Assembly: GCA_026636295.1 (NCBI GenBank) | Contig: CP089453.1 | Coordinates: 620,001 to 684,000 of the forward strand | Source of the DNA: Medakamo hakoo | Taxonomy: Eukaryota > Chlorophyta > Trebouxiophyceae > Coccomyxaceae | Length of the DNA: 64,000 bases | Reading direction: 5' to 3' | In this document: one piece after another, positions 30,870 to 41,521 of the stretch | How the letters are laid out: every line of letters starts with the position of its first letter | How positions within the stretch are numbered: position 1 is the first letter of the stretch | The notes under the pieces: model-generated | Seen by the model: only the letters and a program-made list of their open reading frames with translations | What the model was told of the DNA's origin: nothing | Database searches by the model: none | Program-made: the position numbers and the translations under genes

Positions 30870-33720
30870 ATGCGCGTCACGCCCTACGCCAGCGTGGACG
30901 ACGAATCCCTGGCCTGCTTGGCCGCGCTGACGTCGCGGAACCACGGCGGTCCAAGCAGCTCGCCGCGCAGCTATGCGTCCAAGATTGCGTCCTCTTCCTC
31001 CACCACGCCGTTGGAAGCAGACCACCTCACCCGCCGGTTTGGGGCTTCTTCGCGGGGCCGAGACCTGGCGGACGCGGTGTGGGCGGGTGATGGTGAGTTG
31101 GACGGGGGGTCAAACGCTCGCTTTTTTCGACCCCGCGCGCCGCTTTGAAAAAAAAAAATCACTCGACCTCACAGCAAACCCACTCGAAACAAAAACAGCC
31201 GACCCGGCCTGGTCGTCCGCGGACCGGGCCGCGCTAGCGGTCACGCTCGCGGCCGACGCGGCCCGCCTGCGCCGCCACGTGTGGGCGGACCTGCAGGGGA
31301 GGGACGGCGCTCCTACCCTGCCGTCCCTCCCACCGCCACCACCGTCACCGCTGACAGCTGGCCCGGCCCGCCCACCGCCGTCCGCCGAGCTGGTCCTGCC
31401 CGACGACCAGGTCTCCGCCGTCGTGGACGCGGCCCTGATGCAAGGCGGCAGCAGTCCTGCTGACGCAGAGGCCACAGCGGCCGCCACGGCCGTCTTAGCC
31501 AAGCTGGTCGTGGACCTGTGGGCCCGGTCGGCCGCCGCCGCGGCCCGTCCGCTCTCGCCCGGCGCCGTCACCCCGCCCGTCTCGGCCGCCCTGGCCTCCC
31601 ACTTACTGGGCAAAGCCCTGGAGGCGCCCGAACCAGGCGTGCGCGCCCGCGCCTTCGACTGCGTCGTCGCCTGGTCCCTGCACGCGGACGGGTTGTTGGC
31701 GGGCGCGGGCGACCCCCCCGCCTTCCGCCTCTGGCTCGCGTCCCTGGTCGCTGACGGCCTCACCACGCTCGCCGAGTCGGCCGAACCGGACGCGTCTGTC
31801 TGGGCCGCCGCCGCCGGTGCCTTGGCCCACCTGTGCTCGTCCGGCGGGTGCTGGCGGGCGGGCCTGGTCGCCGGCCTGCGCACGCCCAGCCACGGCCTGC
31901 CCGCCCGCCCCGTCGCCGCACTGGCGGTCGCCGCGTCTGCCGCGGGCTGGCCCGCCCACGTCCGCCTGCACCTGGTGCGCTTGCTGGCGTGCTGCCTGTA
32001 CGGCCTACCGGGCGAGGAAGGGAGTGCTGGGCGCGGCGCGGCGGCGGCCACGGGCAGCCCGAAACCCGAAGCACCGCCGCTCCCGAGCCCGCCGCCGCCC
32101 GGCCTGTTGAGGCCTGTGGGTGGCCACCGCCCTCTGGTCTGGCTGCTCGCGACCGACGGCCTGCCCCTGGAAGCCCGGCGCACGCTCGCCTGCGCCCTGC
32201 TGGACTGGCTGCTGGGCGGCGGGTGCGGGCGGGCAGCGGCTGCGGCCGCGCGCACGCTTGTGACGGGCGGCGGCCCCGCCGCGGCGGCGGGAGCGGACGC
32301 CCTGGCTGGGTGGATCCGCGCCGGCTGGGCCGGGTGCGACGCGGACGACGCGGACGGCGGCGGTGGCGGTGAGGGGCAGGAAGAAGGGGGCGAGGTTGGT
32401 GGGGGCCGGTCGCCCGCGCCGTCGTCGCCGCCGCCGCCGCCGCTGCCCACCGCCCGCACGCCCGGCAGCGCGAGCGCCAAGCAGCGCCGCCCGCCGGCCA
32501 TCGCCGTGCACGCGACGACTGGCGGAACGAGCCCAGCCCTTCGCCAGCCGCAGCACCCCCTGCTGCCCAGCCCCGTCGCCCGCACGCTCGCGGCCGCGCG
32601 GGTGGCCGCGTCTGCGCTCGGCGCCCGCCTGCCGGCGTCTGCTGCCAAGGCCGTGGACGCGGTCGTGGACAAGCGGGACGGGGCCGGGCTGGCGGCCCTG
32701 ATCGCTGCTGCTGCTGCTGCTGCTGGTGGTGGTGGTGGTGGCAGTGAAGACGGCGTGGCGGGCGCTCTGAGCGTCGCCCTGGCCTCTCCAGGCGGGACTG
32801 ACCGCGCGGCTCTGGCCTCGGCCGCGCTGGCGGACGCCCTCCTGCGGGCGTGGCGCCCGGACAAGACCAGCCTGGTGCCCGAGCCTGGGGCTAAAAAACA
32901 CCCGCTCACACCCCTGCTGTCCGACGCGGCGGGCGGTGAGGCGGGCCCGGCGACGGCGGCGGCGTTGGTCTCGGCCGCCCGGCGCGCGCTCGACCGCGCG
33001 CTCTGCCTCGGCGACCCGGTGGTGGCGGGCCCCCCCACCCCCGACGACCCGCTGGCCTTGGGGCTCGCAGCGCTCTCCGCGACGGCGGCCTGGGTGGCCC
33101 GCCTGACGCCGGCTGGCTCGCCCGCCCGGACGTCCGCCTTCGCGTCGCTGGTGGAGGCGCTGCTGGCCCTGGCCGCGCCGCGCCTGCCGCCCGCGGTCGT
33201 CGCGGCCGGCGCGACGCCGGCGGCCACCGGTCCTCCCGACGCCTTTGACGCGGCCGCCGCCGCGGCAGGCGGGGCCGTCCCAGCGTATTTAGCGGGCGCG
33301 ACCGGCACGCCCGCCCCCGTCCTGGCAGCCCTCCCCACGCCCCTGCTGCTCACGCTCGTGGACGAGCTCCGCGAGGGCGGCGGCGGGGGAGTGGCGGCGG
33401 GCGCCGACGACGCGCTGGCCGCGGCCTCGCTCCTCCTGCTGGCCCGGTGCCGGGCTGACGGCGCGGCCCTGGAGGAAGCCGGTGGAGAGGCCGGCCTTGC
33501 AAAGCGCCTGAGTGTCTGCGACGACACCGCCGACCCGCGCGTCCGGGCGGCGGGCGCGGCCTTCCTGCGCGACCGCCTGGCGGCCGACCCAGCGCGGGCC
33601 GGCCCGCTCGCCGCGGCCGCGCGCGCGGCAGGGTTGGGGGCGGTTGAACCAAGCCGCCACCTCTCCGCCGCACCGCAGCTGGCGGCCATTCTGGCGACAG
33701 GGCTGGTGGCGTTGGAGTAG
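30870..33720 (+). CDS. Large alpha-helical (HEAT/ARM-like) protein, function unknown
   Basis: Predicted 922-residue protein. Exon 1 is 30870-31092; exon 2 starts at 31175 (an alternative acceptor at 31199 keeps the frame and drops 8 residues) and ends at 33720. The N-terminus is Ser-rich (LTSRNHGG, SSSSTTPLEADHL), followed by many Ala/Leu helices; the middle has a Gly/Glu and Pro linker. The block RAFDCVVAWSLHADGLL resembles the R-AF-LLLNLGVHA-LL pattern I recall in a plant armadillo-type protein (Arabidopsis At3g12590-like), which is weak evidence. No enzyme motif, signal or membrane segment is seen. The antisense frame is open for 883 codons, a shadow of base composition. Confidence 0.65.
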
Positions 33721-33809
33721 AGAGAATGAGAGAGGGAGGATGTGTGACGTAGATGAATCAAAACACGCAGAGTACACCTTTTTTTGCTTTTACAAAAAAT
33801 AACCCCTCT

Positions 33810-36800
33810 CTAATCCACGCCCGGCGGCAGGACCGCCAGGTGCCGCATCGTCGGCCGGCCGTGCGGGCAGTTCCAGGGGGAGTCCAGCCCCGCCAGGGCG
33901 GCGACGACCCGGCGCTGCTCACCCAGCCCCAGCGGCCGGCCGATCATGATGGACGACCGGCACGCGCGCGAGGCGAGCAGGGCGCGGACGCGCGCCGGGC
34001 GGGGCGGCCACGCGGCCCCGCCCGTCCGCGCGGCGGGGCGGGCCGCCAGCTCCGCCGCCAGCTCCTGGACGTCGGCTTCGCCAAAGACGACGCCGCGCAA
34101 GGTGGGGACGGCTGTGAGCAGGAGGCGGCACGGCGTGCCGTCGTCGTCGCACCGCCCGCCGCCCTCGTCCTCCACGATCTCAAAGCCGTTGGCGGAGAAC
34201 ACGTCGGCGTGCTCGCGCACCGCCAGCGCCTCCGACGGCGCCAGGTCGAGCGGGACGGGCGCGAGCAGCGGCTGCCGCCCAAACACCGTCTCCCGGCCCA
34301 GGCGCTCAAAGTTGGCCTTCTCATCGGACGCGTGCTGGTCGATGATGAAGAGGTCGCGGCCGGGCGGCGCGGACGAGGCGTTGCCACCTGGCGGCGACGG
34401 GCGCGGCGGCGCGAGCGCGAGGATGAAGCCCAGGTTGAACTGGCCGACGACGCCGCGGGCGAGCGCCGTGAACTCGGCCTTGTCAAAGACGCGCTCCAGC
34501 TCGGAGGCGGCCGCGTCGGTCGGGTCGGCCGGGGCGGGCGGGAGGGCGGCGCCGTCGTTGTCGGCGGGTGGTGGCGGCGCCTCGGGCGGTGGCGAGTCGC
34601 CGCGCCCGGCCAAAGACGCGGCGTGGAAGGCGGGGACAGCGGCCGCCGTGGGAGCGGTGGGTTCTTCTGGAGCCTTCTGAGCTTTGGTCGCCGCCAGGGC
34701 CGCCCACCGGGCCTCGAACCTGGCGCGTAGGTCGGCCATGGACACGCGGACGACGAGCGGCGGCGGGAGGGGGGCTTGGGTTGGAGGTGCGGGCGGGGGC
34801 GGGGTGGGCGAGGCGGACCTCGCGGCCGCGGGTGCGGCGGCGGCGTCCACCTCCATGGCTGCCACTGCAGGAGGCAGCGATGCCGCAGCCGGCTCGGGCG
34901 CAGGCGCGGGCGGGGTGGGAGAGCGCGCCGTCGCAGCGGGCGGCGGCGGGGCGCCCTCCTCCGCCCGCGGCTGTTCCTCTCCGCCCCCCGCGGGTGGCGT
35001 CGGCGACCTGCCCGCCGGCGCCGCGTCCGGCTCCGGCGCGGCGGGCTCGGCCTCGACCACGGCCTGATCGTCACTCATGTCCGTCTGGTCGTCGTCCGAC
35101 GGCGTCGCCCCCTCCTTTTCCGCATCTCCTTCTTCCACCGCCGCCGCCTTTGCTGCGGCCGCGCGCGCGGCCAGGCCGGCCCGCCGCCCGCCACGCCGCG
35201 CGGCGGGCGACAGCACGGCCGGCGACGTCGGTGCGCCGTCATCAGCCCCGCCCCCACCAGCCCCACGCCCGCGCGTGCGCCGGGTCAGGGGCGTGGCCTG
35301 GGCGGCGGGCGGCGGTTTGGCGCCGCCCAGCGCAAACGCGGCCAGGGACGGGCGCAACGCGGCCGCGGCAGAGGCCCGCGCGGCGGACGTCGACGGCCGG
35401 GCTGGGGCTGCTGGGGCGGGTGCGGGCGTGGCCTCGCCGTCCCCTTCTTCGTCTTCCTCTTCTTCCTCTTCTGAAGGCGAGGACGACGGAGCGCCGGCCT
35501 CCTCGCCTTCCTCCTCTGCTGCCTCCTCTTCCACCCGGGCGCGCTTGGCGCCCGGCCCAGCCGCCGACGCCCGCCGGTCGGCGGGCGCCTGCGTGTGGGC
35601 GGTGCGCACCGTGTACGTCGACCGGGCCGGCTCCCACAGCCGGGCCAGGCCATCGGACAGGGCTCCCAACACGCGCGCCTCCGCGGCGAGGAAGACCTTG
35701 CGCTTGTCCGGCGTCACATTCACGTCCGCCGCGGCCCGCGGCAGCCGGAAGTCCAGCACCACGGACGGCCGGCACCCGGCCGTCAGGGGCGACGCCAGGG
35801 ACCGGTACGCCTCATTCACCGCCCGCGACGCGGCCGGCCAGTCGACGGGCCGGCCGTTGACGTAGTAAAACTGTCTGTCCCCAGCCGCGCGCGCGCGCTC
35901 GGCCGTGCCGGACGACACAAATCCAACGATGCGCGGGGGTTGGGAGGAGGAGGAGGGGTAGGCCTCTCGGCCTCCAGACGGTGGGACCAGGTCTTCCGGC
36001 AGGGGAATGTCGACGGCCACCAGCGTCGCCGCGGCTTTCGGCCCGAACAGACACGCAAACGTGGCGAGCTGGGTCGCGCCCGGCGCCGACGCGACGGCCG
36101 TGGTCCGGCCCCCCCCGCTCCCACTCCCCGCCGTGTTGGTGGCGACCAGGCGCACGTCCGGGCGGGCGAGCGCGTACGCTTGCAGCACAGCAAGAGCGCG
36201 GCCGTAATCCCGGCGCAGCGTGCGGGCGAGCTCGCGGCGGCGGACGGGGAGCGGGGCGAAGAGGCCCTTGACCGAGACGGTCGTGCCAGGCGCGCGGGCG
36301 GCCGGGTCGGACGACACGATTGCGCCGGACGCGTCGAACACCAGGCGCGTGGCCAGGCCGCTCTCGTCTCCCGCGGGGCGGGTCACAACCGTCACGCTCT
36401 CCGCCAGGGCGCACAACGACGCGAGCGCCTCCCCGCGAAAGCCAAACGTTTCGACGGCCGCCAGGTCGGAAAAGGACCGCAGCTTTGACGTGTGGTGCTT
36501 GCGGCCCAGCGACGCGTGCTCAGCGGGAGGGATGCCGCGGCCGTTGTCCGCGACCTCGATGAGGTCGGCGCCCGAATCGGTGAGGCGGACCTAGAGTGTG
36601 TTTGTGTGGATGGATGGGGCGGGCGGTGATGGGGTTTGGTGAGAGGGACGACGGAGCGACAGGTCGAGCCTTTTCCTCCCCGCGCGCGCGCGCATGGGAA
36701 GAAAAAAATCGTCACGCCGCCCACCTCAACCGCGGTCGCGCCCGCGTCCAGCGCGTTCTCCACCAGCTCCTTCACCGCCGTCGCCAGGTCCAGGACGACC

Positions 36801-36907
36801 TGGCCCGAGCAGATGCGGTGGACGGCCGAGGGCGGGATGGGCGCGATGGATGGTGGAGCAGAGGTGGATGGCGCGGCCGTGGGTGGCGGCGGTGGTGGGG
36901 CCGCCAT
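33810..36907 (-). CDS. PMS1: DNA mismatch repair MutL homologue PMS1
   Basis: Predicted 987-residue nuclear subunit of the MutL-alpha endonuclease (equivalent to plant PMS1 and human PMS2), partner of MLH1 in mismatch repair. Exons: 36907-36725 and 36590-33810, phase 0. The GHKL ATPase has [23 protein letters not shown] and [11 protein letters not shown], with [12 protein letters not shown] ending the N-domain. A Pro/Ala/Glu linker of about 400 residues follows. The C-terminal dimerisation and nuclease domain keeps [14 protein letters not shown] (starting at Asp812), [10 protein letters not shown] and [11 protein letters not shown], so the endonuclease centre appears intact. Intron donor is GTGGGC, less typical than its neighbours. 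Confidence 0.96.
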
Positions 36908-37190
36908 TTCGACAGATGTCTGCTGCTTGGTGGGCGTGCGGACAGGTGTTTGCCAGTGGCCGGCCACCGCTGCGTGGCGTGGGCGGGCTTCCTCGTTGCG
37001 CGCGCGGGCCGGCGAAAAAAACACGCGCAGCCGCGCGTCAAAACTCGACTCTGCAGCGCGCGGCCCCGGGCCGAAGCACACAGAGCCGCGAACAAAAATA
37101 ACAAAGAGGACGACACTACTAGTACACAGGTCGCGACCGGGCACGTGCCCGGGCGTGCCTCACGTTTTCCTTCCTGTGCGCGCCCTGACC

Positions 37191-38462
37191 ATGAGGCCGT
37201 CCACTGCCAGGCCGCAGGCACGCCTGGCGTCGGCACCGTCCCCGCGCCCGCCCCGCCGCCCGCATGCGTTTGCTGTCGCCCCTGCTCCTGGCCGTCGCGC
37301 GCGCCGCGCCCCACCGCCCGCCGCGGCCTCCCCTCCGTCCTCCCCCTCCTCTCGTCCGCAACCGGTCAATGTAGACGCCTTGGCGGCCACACTGGCGGGC
37401 GCGGCGGCATCGGGGCTGCTGAAGCCGCCCCTGGGCGAGCGGCCGTCTAGTGCCGCGGCATCCCGCTCGCCGCCGCCCTCGCCGCCGTCCCCGCCCCCGC
37501 CCCCCGGCTCTGGCGGCGCCGCGGGCCTGGCCGACCGCGCGCCCCTCCCTGCCGACGTCTTCCTCGTCGGCACGGGGCCGGGCGACCCCGGCCTCCTCAC
37601 CCTGGCCGCCCTGCAGCTGCTGGCCACCGCGTCCGTCGCCCTGGTCGACCGCCTGGTCTCGCCCGACATCCTGGCGCTGCTCAACCCGGGCGCGGTGACG
37701 GTGGACGTGGGCAAGGAGGCGGGGCTGCACACGCTGTCCCAGCCCGACATTCATGCCGCGCTGATCGCCGCGGCGCGGGCGGCCGGCGAGGACGGCCGGG
37801 AGGCCGGGCCCATCCTCCGCTTGAAGGGCGGCGACCCGTTCATCTTTGGGCGCGGCGGCGAGGAGGCGGCCGCCCTGAGGGCGGCGGGCGTGGCCGTGCA
37901 CGTCGTGCCCGGCGTCACGGCCGCCGCGGGCGTGTGCGCGTCCCTCGGCATCCCCGCCACGCACAGGGGGCTGGCGACGTCCGTGCGCTACCTGACGGGC
38001 CACGCGCTGGAAGGCGGGCAGCCGGGCCTGGACGACACCGTCGCCCGGGCGGCCGACCCGTCCACGACGCTCGTCGTGTACATGGGACTGGGGACGCTGC
38101 CGACGCTGGCGTCCCGGCTGATGGCGGGCGACGCGGACGGGGGCGAGGGCGGGGGCCGCAGCGTGCACAGGGCGGGCGCCGGCGCGCCCGGCCTGCCGCC
38201 TTCGACGCCTGCCGTCGCGGTCGAGCGCGGGACGACGCCCCGCCAGCGGGCGGTGTTTGCGCCTCTTGGCGAGCTGGCGGACGCGGTGGGCCCGGCCGGC
38301 GCGGGCCTGGCGTCGCCCACCTTAATCGTCATCGGCCGCGTCGTCGCCCTCGCGCCCGGGTGGGCGGCCGCGCGCGGCGGCCGGGCGTGGGACGGGGTGG
38401 CGGCGGACGCGCGGGCGGCGGCGGTCGAAGCGGCGGGTGGGGTGCTAGAGGTTGGTGTGTAG
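37191..38462 (+). CDS. UPM1: Uroporphyrinogen-III C-methyltransferase (siroheme synthesis)
   Basis: Predicted 423-residue single-exon plastid enzyme that transfers two methyl groups from S-adenosylmethionine to uroporphyrinogen III, making precorrin-2 for siroheme, the cofactor of nitrite and sulfite reductases. About 120 Ser/Pro/Arg-rich residues form the transit and linker region. The SUMT domain has VGTGPGDPGLLTLAAL, the motif VSPDILALL, LKGGDPFIFGRGGEE, VVPGVTAAAGVCASLGIP, HRGLATSVRYLTGH and VVYMGLGTL, then a C-terminal part with VERGTTPRQR. No siroheme synthase dehydrogenase part is fused, as in plants. It is divergent from PMS1 (283 bases between starts). Confidence 0.95.
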   Translation: MRPSTARPQARLASAPSPRPPRRPHAFAVAPAPGRRARRAPPPAAASPPSSPSSRPQPVNVDALAATLAGAAASGLLKPPLGERPSSAAASRSPPPSPPSPPPPPGSGGAAGLADRAPLPADVFLVGTGPGDPGLLTLAALQLLATASVALVDRLVSPDILALLNPGAVTVDVGKEAGLHTLSQPDIHAALIAAARAAGEDGREAGPILRLKGGDPFIFGRGGEEAAALRAAGVAVHVVPGVTAAAGVCASLGIPATHRGLATSVRYLTGHALEGGQPGLDDTVARAADPSTTLVVYMGLGTLPTLASRLMAGDADGGEGGGRSVHRAGAGAPGLPPSTPAVAVERGTTPRQRAVFAPLGELADAVGPAGAGLASPTLIVIGRVVALAPGWAAARGGRAWDGVAADARAAAVEAAGGVLEVGV

Positions 38463-38723
38463 GACATGAGACCTTGGGTGCCACACTTTGAGGGGGACGC
38501 GGTGGGCCGGGCGGACCGGAATGCACGGCGGGCCCGTGCGGGACCCGCTGGCGGGCGCGAGAGAGGTGGAGGGGGGTGGACTGGTCGCAAAGGCACGGGC
38601 GATGGCTTTCACTCTCCTGTTTTCCCTGCGCGCCCGCCCGCCCGCCCGGGACCACGGCCACTTGCCTGCTTCTACTCATCGCGCTGAAGAGTCAGCCGGG
38701 CCCGCGCAGATTGACGCACTGGG

Positions 38724-39092
38724 ATGGCGCCCCCACACGCGCCGTCCGACCCGCGCCGGCCGGCCGAAGCGCGCGCGCACCCGCAGACCTTGGGCCGCGC
38801 CGCGCTGGCGCAGGATGGGGGAGACCTCCCCGACCTGCGCGGCATGCTGGCCACGCTCCTCGCAGTCGCCGCCATCCTCACCAAAGCCAAGGCCGCCGCC
38901 TGGATCGCGCTGCTCGTCCTCCTGTCGTCGCTGTCCAACCTGCGCGGACTGGAGAGCGCCGCGCCCCTGATCTCCGCGCTGCCGCCCATCGTCTTTGCCT
39001 TCCTGTCCTGCTACAGGCCGCCGCCCGCCCTGCAGGGGGCGAACACGCCGCTGGATGCGTTGGCAGCGCTGTTTTGGAGGCGGAAAGGGTAG
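38724..39092 (+). CDS. WDR83OS: PAT-complex subunit Asterix (WDR83OS family)
   Basis: Predicted 122-residue ER membrane protein of the UPF0139/Asterix family; with CCDC47 it forms the PAT chaperone that protects membrane segments during insertion. The N-terminus APSDPRRPAE matches the family mark SDPRRP, then DLRGMLATLLAVAAILTKAKAAAWIAL gives the first membrane segment after a conserved L-G-M position, followed by SSLSNLRGLE and a last segment ending FLSCYRPPP. Length agrees with the human protein (106). No intron. The 261 bases before it follow the UPM1 stop on the same strand. Confidence 0.85.
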   Translation: MAPPHAPSDPRRPAEARAHPQTLGRAALAQDGGDLPDLRGMLATLLAVAAILTKAKAAAWIALLVLLSSLSNLRGLESAAPLISALPPIVFAFLSCYRPPPALQGANTPLDALAALFWRRKG

Positions 39093-39199
39093 AGCGCGCG
39101 CGCGTGTGGGTGTTGGTGTGTTGTAAGCAACGAGAGATCTTCCAGGCGCACAAAAAACCAACCCCCCGCTCTAAGGACTAACAAAGCCACCCACGCGCC

Positions 39200-39619
39200 T
39201 CACCCCGACCCGACGGGCACTTTGGCCGCGACGCCAGCCGTGTCGGCCCCCAGCCCCCACTTGGCCTCTAATTTTGGCGGTGCGCCGCCACTTGCTTTGC
39301 TCCCGGCCGCCAGCGCGGCAGCCGGCCCACCAGCGCCTGGTCCACCCGCGCCCAGGGCCGCCACCCGGGCCGCGACTTGCGACGCTGTCAGGCCCGCGAT
39401 GTCCAGGGTTTCCTGCGTCTTACCCTCAGCCAGTTCCACCACCACTCGCGGCGCTGCTTTCCCGTCCGGCAGCCGCACGGCTTCGACGGCGCAGTCGGGA
39501 AACGCAGCGCGCGTGCGCGAGCAGGAGATGCGCGCCCAAAACTCGCGGGCCGCGCGCGATGCTGGAGCCGCTGGGGCGAACTCGACGATGACCTTGGCGA
39601 GACCGGTGAGGGATGTCAT
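39200..39619 (-). CDS. MRPL53: Mitochondrial ribosomal protein mL53
   Basis: Predicted 139-residue single-exon large-subunit mitoribosome protein. The start MTSLTGLAKVIVEFAP corresponds to the plant mL53 opening (LSKVKIEFNAL), and the thioredoxin-like core follows: FWARISCSRTR, FPDCAVEAVRL, RVVVELAEGKTQETLDI and LTASQVAARVAAL. A Gly/Ala spacer leads to a C-terminal tail. The open frame runs back to 39790 but ATG 39619 begins exactly at the conserved first strand. It converges on Asterix (107 bases between stops). Confidence 0.8.
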   Translation of the reverse strand: MTSLTGLAKVIVEFAPAAPASRAAREFWARISCSRTRAAFPDCAVEAVRLPDGKAAPRVVVELAEGKTQETLDIAGLTASQVAARVAALGAGGPGAGGPAAALAAGSKASGGAPPKLEAKWGLGADTAGVAAKVPVGSG

Positions 39620-39947
39620 TGCTGGGACAGGGTTGTGCGTGGGATCGCGGCGCGGTGCCCGCGCGAAAAGAAAAAAAAGAGGGGAGTGCAGCCCCAAGCC
39701 GCCGCGGCCGGCGTCGCCTCTCTTCACTCCCCGCTTTGCTTTTGACCGGGTGAAGCACATTTTTCGTCCGTCCACGCGCGCGCTGGGCACGCCCCCTCAC
39801 GCCCACACGCGGCTGACAAGCCAGTCACCTCACCGCCCGGCCCCGCCGCGCGAGAGCGGAGGGAATCGCGCGTGAGCGCGCGCCGTCGTCGCCAGGCACA
39901 GGCACACCCCATCGCTTTCTCGCCACCACCCGCCATCCCTCCCACCC
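39620..39947. other. 328-base head-to-head interval, no gene seen
   Basis: Between mL53 (minus) and the unknown protein (plus). Contains an A/G-rich stretch AAAAGAAAAAAAAGAG near 39665 and GC-rich remainder. Shared promoter by position; nothing else noted. Confidence 0.45.
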
Positions 39948-40871
39948 ATGCCTCCGCCAGCCCACCCCCTCGCCGGCGGTTGCCCGGACACGGACAAGGT
40001 CCTCGTCGGCCCGGCCCTCGACGCCGTCGCCGACGCGGCCGGCCTGGGCCCGGCCGGGCCTGACGCCCCGCCACTCCACGCCACCCCGGCCGACCACGGG
40101 TTCGTGTCCCGCAATTTCGACCTGCGGGTCGGCGAACGCCCGTCCACGGAAGTCGCGCTCTTGGAACAGGAGCGCCAGGCGGAGGCGGCCATCCGCACGG
40201 CCGAAGCGGCCAAAGCCCGCGCTGTCGCAGCGGCCGCGCACGCCGAGGCGGTCGCGGCCGCCACGTCCGTCCACAAAGCGGCGGCGGCCGCCGCCGCGGC
40301 GGCGCGCCGCCTCGGCTCGGACGACGGGTCTGCCCTCGCGTCGGCCGGCTCCCTCGGCGGCGGCGCCGGCGGCGGCGCCCGCGCCGGGCCCACCCTCCCC
40401 AGCCGCCGCCGCCGCAACTCGGGCGAGCCGCCCGGCCCGCGGCCGCCCGCGGTGCCGCCCCACATCCACGCGGCCGCGACGTTCGTCGCCATGGGCCTGC
40501 CCGGCTTCCTGGCCTACGTCCGCTCGTACGGCCGGTACGGCGCGAGCGGCGACCCGCCCGACGCGCCGGGGCCGGGGGTGCGACGCGTGGCCAAGACGGC
40601 GGCGGCGCGGGCTCGGGGGGCGTTGCGCGAGCCCGTGCACGCGGCGGCGGGCAAGCCGCTCGCGCCGGGCGGGATGGGCACCACCCGCAAGCGCGACCGG
40701 CCCAGCGGGGACGGCGGCGGCGGCGGCGGCGGCGGGAGTCGCGGGGGTTCGCCCGCCGCCGCGGCGGCGGGCGCTCCCCCACGTCCTGCGGGGTTGGTGG
40801 GGTCGCGCCGGTCGTCGCGCGGGCTGGGCGGGTCGCAGCGGGAGGAGGGCGGCGGTGGGATGGACGAGTGA
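39948..40871 (+). CDS. Unknown 307-residue protein with Ala-rich helix
   Basis: Single-exon frame with the GC-ending codon pattern of its neighbours. Layout: disordered 1-50; the distinctive string SRNFDLRVGERPSTE near 55-68; an Ala/Glu helix likely to coil (about 70-125, EVALLEQERQAEAAIRTAEA); a Gly-rich turn; a basic patch SRRRRNS; a hydrophobic segment AAATFVAMGLPGFLAYV near 178-194 that could be a membrane or buried helix; and a Gly/Ser/Arg-rich tail with acidic end. I recognise no family. The downstream MED31 start is 125 bases away on the same strand. A real gene is likely but not certain. Confidence 0.55.
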   Translation: MPPPAHPLAGGCPDTDKVLVGPALDAVADAAGLGPAGPDAPPLHATPADHGFVSRNFDLRVGERPSTEVALLEQERQAEAAIRTAEAAKARAVAAAAHAEAVAAATSVHKAAAAAAAAARRLGSDDGSALASAGSLGGGAGGGARAGPTLPSRRRRNSGEPPGPRPPAVPPHIHAAATFVAMGLPGFLAYVRSYGRYGASGDPPDAPGPGVRRVAKTAAARARGALREPVHAAAGKPLAPGGMGTTRKRDRPSGDGGGGGGGGSRGGSPAAAAAGAPPRPAGLVGSRRSSRGLGGSQREEGGGGMDE

Positions 40872-40996
40872 GGGGCGTGTGTAAGGCGAGAGGCGGTCCC
40901 CCTCGACGGCAGGGTGCACAACACACACACTCTGTGTCGCCACTCGTGCGTTTCACGCGAGCGAGGAGGAGAAGACTCCCGCGCGCGTGGCGTGGC

Positions 40997-41521
40997 ATGT
41001 CCACTGCCAGCCCGCGCCGCCCGCCCACGGCCGGCGAGACGAGTGGCGCCCCGCTCTACGACGACAGACAGCGGTTCCTTCTGGTGCGTCGCTGGTGGAC
41101 GGCGGAAAGGCGCGTGCAGACGCGCATGCCCCCCTCCCCGCGCGTCATGGGGAGGCCCTCCCACCCCCACCCCCCCACCCCCCATCAACAAACAACAAAC
41201 ACGCACGCACAGGACCTCGAGTTCGTCCAAGCCCTGGCCAACCCGCACTACGTCGCCTGGCTCGGCGCGTCCGGCTACTTTGCCGACCCGGCGTTCATGG
41301 CCTACCTGCGGTCGTTGGAGTACTGGCGCCGCCCGTCGTATTCCGTCTTCCTGTCGTACCCGGCGGGCCTGTCGATCCTGGACTTGCTCGTCTCCAGTGC
41401 TGCGGCGCGCACCGCCCTGGCCCGCCAGGACGTGGCGGAGTGGGTGGCGACCCAGCAGTTTTGGCAGTGGAAGGCGTACTGGGGACAACGGGCGGCCGAC
41501 GGTCCGGCGCCGCCGCCATGA
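40997..41521 (+). CDS. MED31: Mediator subunit MED31 (SOH1)
   Basis: Predicted 131-residue subunit of the Mediator middle module, which links transcription factors to RNA polymerase II. Exon 1 is 40997-41083, exon 2 is 41213-41521 (donor GTGCGT, acceptor GCACAG, phase 0). The MED31 domain fills exon 2: DLEFVQALANPHYVAWL, GYFADPAFMAYLRSLEYW, PSYSVFLSYPAGLSILDLL and QQFWQWKAYW, each with a direct counterpart in human and yeast. The 129-base intron is stop-free in frame. The stop codon TGA (41519-41521) lies inside the ATGATGA that starts the next gene, so the two coding regions overlap by four bases. Confidence 0.96.
   Translation: MSTASPRRPPTAGETSGAPLYDDRQRFLLVRRWWTAERRVQTRMPPSPRVMGRPSHPHPPTPHQQTTNTHAQDLEFVQALANPHYVAWLGASGYFADPAFMAYLRSLEYWRRPSYSVFLSYPAGLSILDLLVSSAAARTALARQDVAEWVATQQFWQWKAYWGQRAADGPAPPP

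Noticed and set aside
29124-31148. 674-codon plus-strand frame across the golgin-like gene
   Set aside because: Pro/Arg-rich shadow of the minus-strand coiled-coil gene; it merely overlaps the first exon of the next gene.
31110-33761. 883-codon open frame antisense to the HEAT-like protein
   Set aside because: High GC makes stop codons rare on all frames. It has no family signal, is Ala/Arg/Ser-rich in a shadow pattern, and the plus-strand frame is the coded one.
36596-37450. Frames running from the PMS1 intron region into UPM1
   Set aside because: They lack a sensible start and family signal; PMS1 exon 1 and UPM1 have clear starts.
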